From Antedon mediterranea (lineage: Eukaryota; Echinodermata; Crinoidea; Comatulida; Antedonidae), in assembly GCF_964355755.1 (NCBI RefSeq), contig NC_092671.1, forward strand, positions 14,362,501 to 14,426,500: 64,000 nucleotides of DNA. The letters are read 5' to 3'. The notes beneath the pieces are model-generated. The model saw nothing but the letters and a program-made list of their open reading frames with translations, had not been told where the DNA came from and made no database searches. The stretch's first letter is position 1. Each line of letters starts with the position of its first letter. The position numbers and the translations under genes were made by a program. This document shows, piece by piece, positions 52,746-62,760 of this stretch.

Positions 52746-53151
52746 GGCTTTATATTATTTTAAAGAAATGAATGTATTTAAATGGTAGTAATAACTTGAA
52801 AATAAAAGTTGTATTTTGCACATAATAACGTAATCAATCCGATAAGAAACAAACCCATGAAAAAGACAGGTATCTACTTAAGTATCTACTTAAGTATCGC
52901 AAAGTTAAAACTAAAACAGAACAAATTAAATCACCCTTGGGAAACATGATCAGTGAAAAGTTGCTAAAAAAATGTTTTTAAATTCACAGGAGTGTCATTT
53001 TCGTACTTATTTTATGGTCACGCAAAGCGCGTTGAAATTAATAGGCATTATGTTATCATAAAACACATTTTTCGTATGAAAAACAGATGTTTAGGGAATA
53101 AATTAAACTAATCATTACCTTTTTACTACTTTTTTTTGTTGAAAAGGTGTA

Positions 53152-53607
53152 ATGTATCTGTGTTTAATAAGAGACAATTTGGCGGCGGCTTACGATAATA
53201 AAACACCAAAATGTATAACGAAACGTTGTTGTTCTTTTAATCGTCTTTTAATTATTTTGGTTGACGGAATTATGGGTCAGTTAGGCCTACGTACGGAAAA
53301 CATCGTTACGGTCTCTAGTGCTGTTGAATCGATACATATACCGGTAATGTGTTGTATACCTAAATATCTCGCGAGAAACTGCCTGCAGACTATCGTGTAC
53401 TGGTACGTACGTACGTACGCTTTTTCTTGTCCGTTTAGGTGCCTGCTGATACGATGCTGTTGCTGTTTACATTATAATCCTGTAATAATACTCCTGTTAT
53501 TCCATTTGATTACAAATATTTCAGCGCCATATTTAATTATGGGCATCTTGAGAAAGTGCCGAAACCTTATTTTCTGCTCGATCCGATCAAAAATGAAAAA
53601 GGTATAA
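53152..53607 (+). CDS. Unrecognised 151-codon open frame
   Basis: Longest open frame outside the two bHLH genes. The product is Cys-rich and hydrophobic in its second half (a RCCCCLHY stretch, then about 25 apolar residues that could span a membrane) and ends with basic residues. No family is recognised. The region is slightly less AT-rich than its flanks. It is preceded by a T-rich tract ending in AAAAG and ends at AAG/GTATAA, which could be splice borders, with an acceptor-like T-rich tract and CAG at about 53663-53681. It contains an (ACGT)n run at 53404-53418 that argues for non-coding DNA. I regard it as more likely chance than gene. Confidence 0.15.
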   Translation: MYLCLIRDNLAAAYDNKTPKCITKRCCSFNRLLIILVDGIMGQLGLRTENIVTVSSAVESIHIPVMCCIPKYLARNCLQTIVYWYVRTYAFSCPFRCLLIRCCCCLHYNPVIILLLFHLITNISAPYLIMGILRKCRNLIFCSIRSKMKKV

Positions 53608-53943
53608 ACCGTTCGACTTGATACTTTAATAAATTAATATTTCTTAATAAAATAATGGCACAAAATTTTATTTTATTACAGCGCCTGCTAATTGCTGTCC
53701 ACTCATGACAGTTATTTTAGTTGATTAATGCTCGTTCCGGTGATATTCTATATGTTGACGTCGTACTACATTTTGTTCCAGGTTCAAATGATTATTACGA
53801 GCCAGTTAAAATAAAAGACAATGGACTTTCCATCTCCATCTATTTTCATCATTTTGTTTTGAACGTTATTGCCGATGTAACGAGTAAGCAAACGAGAGAA
53901 GCTTTGACATCTCAAGAATAAATTGAGTCAAACTTTCAAAATG

Positions 53944-54265
53944 TGTAGTAAAGTACAATATAATAGTAACTAATAAATAAAAACGTTTGTTATATGTTAT
54001 ATCATAGCCTTCGCAAAATAATATAATATTATTATTTATTTTTTATTTTTTTGGATTGAATAAGGTAACTGTGACGTAATATTGCATATTCAACAACACG
54101 TTGTTTAAAAATTTGTAGTAGGCTAAAGTATAATATAATAGGAAGTAATAAATAAAACGTTTGTTATATGTTATATCATAGCCTTCGCAAAATAATATAA
54201 TATTATTATTATTATTATTGAATACGGTAACATAATATGTACTATTCAACAACACATTGTTTCAG
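53944..54265 (+). repeat. Direct tandem duplication, about 170-bp unit, two copies
   Basis: Copy 1 starts at 53944 and copy 2 at 54114. Both contain TAATAAATAA, CGTTTGTTATATGTTATATC, ATAGCCTTCGCAAAATAATA, an ATT-rich run and TTCAACAACAC. The second has a longer (ATT)n run (about 54202-54219). Confidence 0.9.
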
Positions 54266-54335
54266 ATAAATTTTCAGGGAAACAATACATCTTTAATATA
54301 GAAACATTATATTTTAAATTACAACCTCGTCTAGG

Positions 54336-54486
54336 CCGGTATTCGTAAAATAGGACTACTTTCATGGTTCCATGAGTCCAGATGTCAAGACTGACAGAAC
54401 AAAGAAAGTCCCGGACCATCCTTAGTCCAGAACTATAAGGACTAAGGATAGTCCGGGACCATGTCCTCTTTCAAGAATACGGTTCC
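54336..54486. mobile_element. Foldback (MITE-like) element with a strong central hairpin
   Basis: Outer ends CCGGTATTCGTAAAATAGGA and CAAGAATACGGTTCC are imperfect inverted repeats. In the centre, arms 54409-54428 and 54439-54458 (TCCCGGACCATCCTTAGTCC and its inverse) pair over 20 bases with one mismatch around a 10-base loop. Confidence 0.7.
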
Positions 54487-55063
54487 AAGTTACTCCTGTA
54501 TGTATAAAAAAGTCATAATTCCAGTTGAAATTGCAAGAATGATCATAACAAAAAACAAATACATGTTCATCAATCAGACTTATACGTGACTTACACGTGT
54601 GTGTTTTAATATCTCGCAACAATCATGTTATCATCATAATCTATCATTCTTCGGGTCTGTTCGTAAGTTGCGGAGTTAAAAACTCACCTGTGTACGACTT
54701 ATAGAAGGGAGAGGGCAGTATATCTAGTTTGTAAAAATACCAAATCACAAATTAAAACAGAAGTTTGTTGCAATGGTTTGGTATTGAAAGAAGCATACTA
54801 ATATTTAATAAGGCTGGAATACGTAATGGCATAATTTTTCAAAAGCAATAACAAACACATCAAAGTTAAAGTAGACCTCTAATGTTATCTCACACAATTA
54901 ATTCGCTATCACAATCTTTATGTACATGCAGGCCTAGTCACTTATTCAATTCAATATACAATATAAAAATATATGACGATCATTTCGATATACCTTATAA
55001 TGTCCTTGCTTTAAGGCTATCAATCTGTTCATCAGCATGGCAAATAAAAGTCGAAATTAATGT

Positions 55064-55816
55064 CTATTTCTGTATCTTCTCAAGGTATTCCTGCAAGAAG
55101 CGTATGTATTCAATAGCACTTTTAAGCACCTGCATTTTTGTGGCACGTTTGCGAGTGTTCATTGTTGATGGTAAACTTGCGTGTAATTGGTCAAATGCCT
55201 CATTCACATTCTGTATACGCATTCTTTCGCGGCTGTTTGCAAATGACCGCTGTCGAAGTCGATTCGTCTGAACGCGAGTCGACTTAATCTCAACGTCATC
55301 GTATCTACCGGTAAATCGAATATCTGTTCTGTACGTTCTAAAAGCAGAAGCGTCACGATCTTCTGCGTAAAGACCGCCAATATTGTGTGCACGGGAGCGT
55401 CTAGTTGTGTTTCTGGGGTCAGTGGATTTGTCAAAATTATAGGGTGACGCAGTAGGCTTACTTCTTCTAAGAATACCGTTTTTATCGTTAGTGTCTACTT
55501 GGCAATCCCATGTTGCTCGACAGAGATTCGGATTAGAAACTGGACTTGTCAATGCGTCCTGACAATACTTCACAGTGCTATTCGTTTTGCACAAAAGACA
55601 AATCGGCATACTCGTCTGTCTGATCTCGGGTGATCGTGAGATGTAATAGTCTGGAATACGGTTAAACGTCCAAGCATGAGGATGTCTATCTGTGATACCT
55701 GTCCACATAGTAGTCGGTTGTATCGGACATCTGTAGCAATGAACATCCATATAGTTCTTGTTCTGTATGTAGCCTGCAGACGGAGGAGGACTACTGCCAA
55801 CATTAAACACGTTCAT
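55064..55816 (-). CDS. bHLH transcription factor, achaete-scute-like (family uncertain)
   Basis: Predicted nuclear DNA-binding protein of 250 aa with a basic helix-loop-helix domain at the very C-terminus (about residues 188-247). The basic region reads ANSRERMR, with the N-x-R-E-R core whose Glu contacts the E-box; helix 1 carries VNEAFDQL, a short loop follows, and helix 2 carries KMQVLKSAIEYIRFLQ. Proteins of this class bind CANNTG as heterodimers with E proteins. SAIEYIRFLQ resembles the achaete-scute family, while the basic region and KMQVLK also recall FIGLA and other group A families, so the exact family is open. The 187-residue N-terminus is rich in Arg, Tyr, Ser and Thr and matches nothing I know. 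The start is supported by an in-frame stop seven codons upstream (55835-55837). No intron is needed. Antisense open frames here are shadows. A second bHLH gene lies 5.7 kb upstream on the same strand. Confidence 0.88.
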   Translation of the reverse strand: MNVFNVGSSPPPSAGYIQNKNYMDVHCYRCPIQPTTMWTGITDRHPHAWTFNRIPDYYISRSPEIRQTSMPICLLCKTNSTVKYCQDALTSPVSNPNLCRATWDCQVDTNDKNGILRRSKPTASPYNFDKSTDPRNTTRRSRAHNIGGLYAEDRDASAFRTYRTDIRFTGRYDDVEIKSTRVQTNRLRQRSFANSRERMRIQNVNEAFDQLHASLPSTMNTRKRATKMQVLKSAIEYIRFLQEYLEKIQK

Positions 55817-55920
55817 TTTGTGGAATCGGAATCGTCAGCAATGAGGATAATAATCAAAACGCAGCATTTAATGCCGTTGCTCTTTGCTCAATGATTTGGA
55901 CAAATGACCAACTGGTGTTG

Positions 55921-55936
55921 TTATTTAATATAAACG
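55921..55936 (-). promoter_or_regulatory. Weak TATA-like site upstream of the 250-codon bHLH gene
   Basis: On the minus strand TTTATATTAAATAA lies about 105-120 bases upstream of the ATG, giving a plausible start of transcription near 55895 and a short 5' UTR. AT-rich background makes this weak. Confidence 0.2.
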
Positions 55937-57204
55937 ACATTATGCAGGGAGCACCTGTTACCCACTGGGGTTCCCAGTTAGAGGTCCAGTCATCTAACGT
56001 GTTACTGCAAGTGGTATAGACACAATGGTCACGGTGTACCAATTATACAGTATTAAAGTGCTACAGGATACCACGTATCACGTCGAGGAGATGGGCCTTG
56101 CTTCGATAAAGATACGATATTTTTTTTATTAATACTTTAGTTGGGAGCCTTAATGAAAAGATAAACGTTCAAATAAAATCGTCGATGGACAAACATCTTT
56201 CAACTTTGACCAACAGCGGTAACTCGGTGGTACATAGCCAAATCATAATATTTTATCTACTCATCTGTGTATCAATGTCCGGAATTTAAATTTGTTTATG
56301 GTTGCTATAAATGCATTCCATGTTAAACATAATTGTGTCATTTGTGACGTACTTAGCAATAGAAATGTATCACATGTTTTAACTCGTTAGTTCATTAATG
56401 TCGAAAAGAAACCCACAAAAGAATTACAAGCGAAAAAAAATAAACAATCGTTCTTTATTGTTACGTTATTTTCCATTTACATATAAATTAAAACATTATA
56501 TATCATGTTTGTATGTCTTACTTATTGACTTACTGTTTTGCTACATGTCACTCGCGTGAACAAGGCTAACCGATCTAGTATAGTTTTATGATTTACCCAA
56601 AAGAAAAAAATACAAACATCATTTTGTTGAAACCAGATGAATATTTTCGAGATTACATATTATATATTTATGAGAAATTGAGAAAATGCATTAATAATTA
56701 TTACAGTATTCATGGATCCTGACACAAACTTCTTTCTAAATAGCGCCACCAACAATCTCAACCACTCGCAACTTTATTTTTCTCTCGTTTCCAATAATTA
56801 TGAACATGTATATAAAAAAGGTCCAAACAATATAAACCGTATTATAAAAATAATCTACATATTAAGAGGCGTGGACTACGTAAAAACGAGGTTGGACGAG
56901 AGGGGGAATGCTTTGTGTTTTGTACAATTATGACATGCAACCAGTGACGTCACTTTAGTAATGTTGTATTTATTTTCGTCACACATCAAAAGGTAACACA
57001 CGAAACATCCACATAAGTACCAAATAAGGCCAGACATGAAATGTTCAAGCTGCATGACTTTTTAAACTATAATTTGCTATTTTAATTCAGTAACACTGCC
57101 AACCAAATTTCATTTGTACCTCGTTGTTAAAATAAAATAATATCGTATCGTGTGACGTTCCGATGTTTGTAAACGGCAAATACTGGACTCTGTATTGTTC
57201 TCAT

Positions 57205-57372
57205 TAGTCTGGGCTCCAGACGGAGTTTTGTAAAAATATAAATATTTTTGCACATATGGCGTTTCATAGGTTTATTACTTGAGTTTGAATACTTTCAGAC
57301 AAAAATCGCGGTCGAAATAAAAACAAATAAATAAAAAAAAGACAATAAATACAGACTTGGGGCAAGTCTATG
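57205..57372 (+). mobile_element. Dispersed repeat with GTCTGG/CCAGAC hairpin end, copy 2
   Basis: AGTCTGGGCTCCAGAC, then ACATATGGCGTTTCATAG, TTTCAGACAAAAATC and ACAGACTTGGGGCAAGT, in the same order and spacing as at 35.5 kb. Confidence 0.65.
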
Positions 57373-57446
57373 TTCTCATGTTTACGTCACAAAAGCTAAA
57401 TCTATTCAAATCTTGGACGTGAAATTAACACAAACCTTATATGCAA

Positions 57447-57476
57447 TATCATGGAGAAATAAATTAATTCTCCATG
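57447..57476. repeat. Mini-hairpin CATGGAGAA
   Basis: CATGGAGAA and TTCTCCATG around a short AT loop. Confidence 0.8.
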
Positions 57477-58209
57477 GTTTTACGAAACTATCGAATTTTA
57501 AATACACTTAGAATGTGTATAATACTGCATGTTAGTTCCCGTGAACACCGGGAGGAACGGCCTATTTTAATTGTCTATACAAAATGGTAAAAGTTGTTTG
57601 ACCCCAAAAAAATGCCTTGTACTTTTTAGAAAATTGATTTTTGTTTTAATTTATCTTTGTTTTTAAAGTGAATTCTTGGAATTTCAAACTAATATCGATA
57701 GTTATATATAAAGCCAAACATTAAAATAATACTATCAAAAACAAAAGTGTTTATACTCTCGGCAAGTGACTGATGACTTTTCGTTTGGCCGACGGGCTTA
57801 GCATGCCTGATCTGATTTTAATCATAATAAGGTACCGGTACCTGTTTCTTACAGGATCGAAACAAAATTAAATATTTAATCAATAACTAATAATAAGTTT
57901 ATAGATCAATTTAAGACACTGATATGTGATAATATAAAACAAGGAAAAAAAGAAATTATTTCTGAAGATAAACAAATAAAGTAATTCGAAATACAATTCG
58001 GAGTTTGTTTTGTGTTTTTCTGGAGGATTTTCTGCACCACAGATTCCGCATGGTTTGCACAATCGCACATTCGCACGTTGGGTTGTTGGTCGACATTTTT
58101 AACACTCGCAAATGTTCTCATCATTGCAGAGTAGGCTAGCTATAATTATTATTTTATTATCGATGGATGGTTTAGAGGATTTTGTATTTTCGTTAAAATG
58201 TAGCCTATA

Positions 58210-58461
58210 ATGTTGTATGTACCAAATGGTCACATCATCGTTTATGTAACACCCAAGAAGAGAAGAGGCCACTACGAAAAAAATGATCCAATTGATCGAC
58301 CCGATCCTCTAATTGATAAAATAAGTTCACGGCCCAGAAACCATCATTTACGTTTGGAAACTAAACATTGGAGAACAAAAATGCAATATAGTGTAGATGC
58401 CAAAGTGCCTTCCAAAACAACTACTGTTAGCATAAGCTGTGGGAATGCCTTGCACTTTTAG
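58210..58461 (+). CDS. Unrecognised 83-codon open frame between the bHLH genes
   Basis: Polar product with a basic cluster (TPKKRRGHYEKND) and a Pro/Asp-rich patch (PIDRPDPLID); no known domain. Its amino-acid make-up looks more protein-like than most frames here, and a T-rich tract ending in TAG just upstream of 58201 could be a splice acceptor, so it might be a terminal exon. No partner exon is identified. Opposite in strand to the two bHLH genes. Confidence 0.2.
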   Translation: MLYVPNGHIIVYVTPKKRRGHYEKNDPIDRPDPLIDKISSRPRNHHLRLETKHWRTKMQYSVDAKVPSKTTTVSISCGNALHF

Positions 58462-60378
58462 TGTGGCTCTTGTAGGCCGAGGTATTTGGCTGTCAAATGG
58501 CCGTAGCCTAGGGCATCAGGTATCACTTGAACCCGCGCCTTTAGGCTAGGGTTATACCAATACATATCTCTCCCGGTATGACGTAAATACAGTAGACATT
58601 TTCATGTGTTTCAGTTGTATTCAATTTCATCTCTATTATGAAGAACAACACGTTATTTTGATTGGAGAAGTGGAACATTAAAAACGTACGTTCGCTTTTT
58701 AGGATGCTATTTTAGCGAATGCATATAAAATAAACCATAACACATCCGATATGACCACAATATTGAGTGGTTCTGGTATCATGTGCATCTAATGCACATC
58801 ATGCCTTGGAACGAAACCGAACGCAATGCACATGGCCTAGGCCTATACATGTCGTTATACAAAAAAATGCCGGAGGAGAACCATGTAGCCCTCTGGGTAA
58901 ACGACCCTCGCGATGTTGATACCAATCTTGTAGACTTATAGAGTATACTTGCGAATAATGACGGTGGCGACTACAATAGCTCGCTGCTATCAAGTCTCCC
59001 CTCATCTCACCAGGTGTGATGACAAAGAAAGTGTTCGTTAAGATTCCAGTCAATTAAGATAAATGACGGAAATTTACTTAACTGTCATTTTATGTATGTG
59101 ATCTGTGACTATCCGTGTGAACATCATTTTTTCCCTTATTAACTTGATAAGATAGTTGGCGTGGGAAATTCAAACACTACAATAACTTTTTTATTTGAGA
59201 TATTAGTTTCATCTAGAGACCTAGATCTGGGTGGGTGTCTTAATTGGAGTGTTACGGTATTCATATGATGATGAACGTTCTGAGGTTGACATTCTATCTT
59301 GTTTATCAAGGCATGGTGTATTCACATTGTTGTCAATAAGCACGAATCATCCTAATGTGAACTTTTGTTTCAAGAAAGTATAAAATATATTTATGAATGA
59401 AAAGTTTTATATATTTTATTATTATATTCATTAAATTTTCAGTTTATAGGAACCAGGAAATGTCCATCATAATCCGTAATCGGGAACTTATCTAAATCTA
59501 AATTTAATTATGCTTTATTATGCTTAATTATGTTTCAATGTATATATTATTTTTCATGATTATAACGCTATTCAGAAAAGGACACGTTATGACAGTGACA
59601 TGGTAACTAAGAATAAAAGAAAACCACGACAGTACAATATACAAAAACTAATTAAATTGTTTTTAAATTAATTTGTTGAACACGATTTACAGACCATATA
59701 TTCCAATAATGGAAGACTTAAATTCTTCTATGTTCCAATTCATTCGTTATTGTTTATATTATCACACTTAGATTAACGAATAACATTACATTAAATAGCC
59801 ATTCCTATTGCACATCGGTTGTCAAAAGTGTACCAGTGTTACTGGGTTCAAAGCTACTCGTAAGGCCTAGCGAAATTCTCACTCATGTCCATTATCTAAC
59901 GTGATATTTCTCCGCCCTCAAGCGTAATCGGCGTTTAGCGTTGTTTCACGTGTGATAAAAAAAAAACCGCTGCTGACTCAGAAAATTGTTTGTACTTGGA
60001 GTTCAAAATAATATCTCACTTGGGTCTTCATTAATAGTAGAACATGATTTTGAATGATTTAGTGGTTACGATGATTCTAGTGCATTTGCCTATGGGCAGC
60101 AAAAACTTGTAAACGTTTGTTTTATTTTTTTAAAATGAAACAGTATTAAAACACCAACAGAGGTAAAGATTTACGCAATTATGAAACTATCAAAAAACAC
60201 CCGGTCATAATTGTCTGGTTAAAAGTCAGTTATTTCATTCCACACTTTATTATTAATTCTTAATGACATCACAGAGAGTATATTCAAAGAAAACGACAAA
60301 CTAGTTCATTTACAATTAAATCGAATGGTTCAGAAGATTTCCAGATTTTCAGTGCTGTATCTTCACATACGACAATTT

Positions 60379-60547
60379 CCCAGTACCGGTATCATAGGAA
60401 TATTTTGTAATACAGCAACGCATGTATATCACATGCTGTGCCTGTATCATGTAAGGTTAGCTTAAGGGTTAGTTTATGATTATGGTACTGGGTGATAGCT
60501 GTGAAACACATGTGATACTGCATTATGGAGTTTTCCTATGATACTGG
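60379..60547. mobile_element. MITE with CCAGTA...TATCATAGGAA ends (fullest copy)
   Basis: Left CCAGTACCGGTATCATAGGA and right TCCTATGATACTGG are inverted ends about 169 bp apart. Inside are GTAATACAG and its inverse CTGCATTAT, and CACATG/CATGTGAT motifs. Related pieces lie at 5411-5566, 14936-14995 and 42286-42348. Confidence 0.7.
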
Positions 60548-61227
60548 AGAAATCTAAATACAGACCCGTAAATCTAGTCCGAAGATGTAAGTTGCGATTC
60601 TATTCGTGTCAGTATGTGTTTTCACGGTGTACACAATAAACTCATCACAGCCATGCAGTATTGGCAGTGATTAAAATAAATGTTCTGCTGTTGACAACAA
60701 TATCAGCATGCTCATCATTAACTGGGCATTATATTTTAAAAGAAGTACCGGTAAAATGTTCACACATAAGTAAAAAATGCATCGTTATGGCGTAAATTAT
60801 TTTAATATCAACTCATATACATTTTTGGCATTAATTCTATAAGTCAACATTAACCTATATCAATTGTTTCTAATACAATACATTACATTTAAGCAGCATA
60901 ATAATTATTATTTTTTTACAGTAATTGGCAAAAACATTTAATCAAATAATAACGATTTGTTAAAAGGCCTACTTTTGTTTAAACAAATACAAAAAGGCTA
61001 ATAATGTAAATAATATAGATATATATGATATATCTTAAAATGGGTTTGTAATTTGTAAAAAACAAAAAACTAAATTGATTATTATCATCATTTGCAATCA
61101 GCATATATTGTTGTATGGCATGATGTAAAAACTTAATATATTTGATTGGATCTACAATTACTTTATGAAACGCTGGTAGCCTTCTGAAGACCTAGTACCT
61201 TAATAATCTTCCCACGTCTTACGTTTG

Positions 61228-61233
61228 TTTATT
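61228..61233 (-). terminator. Candidate polyadenylation signal of the ASCL3/4-like gene
   Basis: AATAAA on the minus strand about 250 bases after the stop codon at 61482. Spacing is ordinary for a metazoan 3' UTR. In such AT-rich DNA this hexamer is common, so support is positional only. Confidence 0.35.
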
Positions 61234-61481
61234 TAGCAGCAAACTTCCTAAAGAATCGATAAACCACAAAACCAACGAAGAGTAGGCCTAGCCTACAACT
61301 CTGTTATGCCAAGGGTAATCGATAACAATAATGAAAATGTTTTAGGCCGATTAGATATATTCCTGTCAGAAATGTTAACAAATTTTACATTTATGAAATG
61401 GTATTTATACAGTAGTACTATTATACATCATCAAATTATATACAATAAAATGTTCTCTGGTAATTTTGTTCAACCTTCTGA

Positions 61482-61976
61482 TTATGATTTGTGATGTTGT
61501 ACTTTCTTTGTTATAGGCCTATAGTCCTCCGTCTCTTCGTTTTCTTTATGCTCTTCTGTATCTAAAACTCCTTGCAAATGTTTAATGTACTTAATCGCCA
61601 TTCGTAATGTCTCAACTTTACTAAGTCTTTTCTCTGGGTTGTCGGATGGAAGACGTTCCCGTAGCCGGGCGTATCCCTCGTTGACACACCGTACGCGTTC
61701 ACGTTCGCGTTCGTTCCGTCGTCGAATGAAGGACGGTTCAAAATCGTAAAACCCTAATGGTCCAGATAACGGGATTACTCTTGGATATGACCCCATCATA
61801 GAGCCTGAGTAACGAGATTCGATGAAATTTGGCAGTGAATAGGCATCGTGTTCTATTCTATGGTCCCGCATCGGGTACATTGAGTTTGAGCATTCGGTCA
61901 TTGGTATTCCTAATTGAACGCAAGTTGGAGTAGAATATACAACGCCTTCCGACATCGGTTCTTCCATGTGCAACAT
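61482..61976 (-). CDS. ASCL3/ASCL4-like achaete-scute bHLH transcription factor
   Basis: 164-aa nuclear bHLH protein. The domain spans about residues 85-138: basic region RRRNERERERVRCVNEGYA, helix 1 to about residue 109, loop SDNPEKR, and helix 2 LSKVETLRMAIKYIKHLQ. RERVRCVNEGYARLR, with Cys and Tyr in helix 1, and the aromatic lead-in FEPSFIRRRN are hallmarks of the ASCL3/4/5 branch rather than ASCL1/2. The length is close to vertebrate ASCL3/4. The family binds E-boxes with E proteins and acts in cell-fate choice; ASCL3 marks secretory duct cells and ASCL4 skin in vertebrates, so a role here is inference only. The tail after residue 139 is acidic then basic (EEHKENEETE). Met1 is chosen as the first ATG, but Met4 and Met8 are alternatives, and the frame is open for about 30 codons upstream, with an acceptor-like site inside that stretch. 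Confidence 0.93.
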   Translation of the reverse strand: MLHMEEPMSEGVVYSTPTCVQLGIPMTECSNSMYPMRDHRIEHDAYSLPNFIESRYSGSMMGSYPRVIPLSGPLGFYDFEPSFIRRRNERERERVRCVNEGYARLRERLPSDNPEKRLSKVETLRMAIKYIKHLQGVLDTEEHKENEETEDYRPITKKVQHHKS

Positions 61977-62033
61977 GACAAATATACGGCTTACAAAACA
62001 GCAAAATACACAGAACCAACTTATTTCCGTCGT

Positions 62034-62052
62034 TCTAGAGAGAAAGTGGAAA
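62034..62052 (-). promoter_or_regulatory. Candidate 3' splice acceptor in the 5' UTR of the ASCL3/4-like gene
   Basis: On the minus strand, 58 bases before the first ATG, a pyrimidine-rich run ends in CTCTAG, a good match to a 3' splice site. If used, the coding exon begins near 62034 and a separate upstream 5' UTR (or N-terminal) exon exists. The reading frame is open across the site, so an N-terminal extension cannot be excluded. Known from sequence only; transcript data would decide. Confidence 0.35.
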
Positions 62053-62579
62053 AATATTTAGTTATCGTAACTTGCAGTAGCTGCATATTATAATCAAACA
62101 CTACAAGTACCATTTTACAGTACACATGTGTTTCCAAAACGGGAAATAAAGCAATGAAAAAATTGGAAAATACATAGGTTGTTATTTTACACTAAGTACC
62201 GTAATGCTAGATAAGTAAAATAAATTAAAACATCTACGCAAAAGAATATTGCAAATTAACTATTCTTAGCATGCAGTTTATTTATTACGTTTCATTGTTG
62301 TTATAGATTATGTTTCTATCTTTTCTGCAACTGAAAAAAATAAATTTTTATTTTGATTTGATTTGATCTGACTTGATTTAAACATTATTATGAAATTAGA
62401 ATCAAATATTTAAATTATATCCTAATCCCCTATAAAAACAAACGTGTACGATGATTAATGTTCGAAGTTCAAAAGCAGCCTTGGCATTCAAACCGGTGTT
62501 TCCCATCATAATTCATTCCATATTATGACGTGCCTTTATTATCTTATCATTTAGCATTGGCGATATTAATATCTTACAT

Positions 62580-62760
62580 TGATCACACACGACGGAGTGG
62601 GAGAAAGCCTTCAATTATAGCGACCAGGTAAAATGGGCCATCAGAAGCCGATGAACCGGGGGCTAGAGGTCCACTAGGCTTACTTCACCTGGACAACAGG
62701 TCATTTGATCCACCACCTACAGTGTCCTGCAAAATGACCATTGGTATGAAAACACCCAGT
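62580..62760. promoter_or_regulatory. GC-richer block upstream of the ASCL3/4-like gene with an E-box
   Basis: About 600-780 bases upstream of the ATG, the sequence becomes visibly richer in G and C than its surroundings and carries CACCTG (62686-62691), an E-box of the kind bHLH dimers bind, with a related ACAGGTC just downstream. A promoter or auto-regulatory enhancer is possible. This is inference from composition and one motif. Confidence 0.25.

Larger units (their letters stand above)
55837..61227. other. Intergenic DNA between the two bHLH genes
   Basis: About 5.7 kb separates the coding regions. Contents: dispersed repeat at 57.2 kb, a mini-hairpin, the 83-codon frame at 58.2 kb, CACGTG near 59.95 kb with TGACTCA shortly after, and the MITE at 60.4 kb. 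Regulatory DNA for either gene may lie here but is not provable from sequence. Confidence 0.5.

Noticed and set aside
54882-55271. 129-codon plus-strand open frame
   Set aside because: Antisense shadow of the 3' half of the bHLH gene at 55064-55816.
3799-56952. CRE palindromes TGACGTCA at about 3799, 23608, 50311 and 56945
   Set aside because: Isolated sites far from any identified promoter; number not clearly above expectation.
57880-58124. Minus-strand frames including CKPCGICGAENPPEK, which looks like a Cys-rich finger
   Set aside because: Only a fragment with no upstream ATG in that frame, no convincing splice sites and a low-complexity tail; not enough to call an exon.
58799-59053. 84-codon minus-strand frame with fairly balanced codons
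   Set aside because: No family recognised and no transcription or splice context; left as unassigned.
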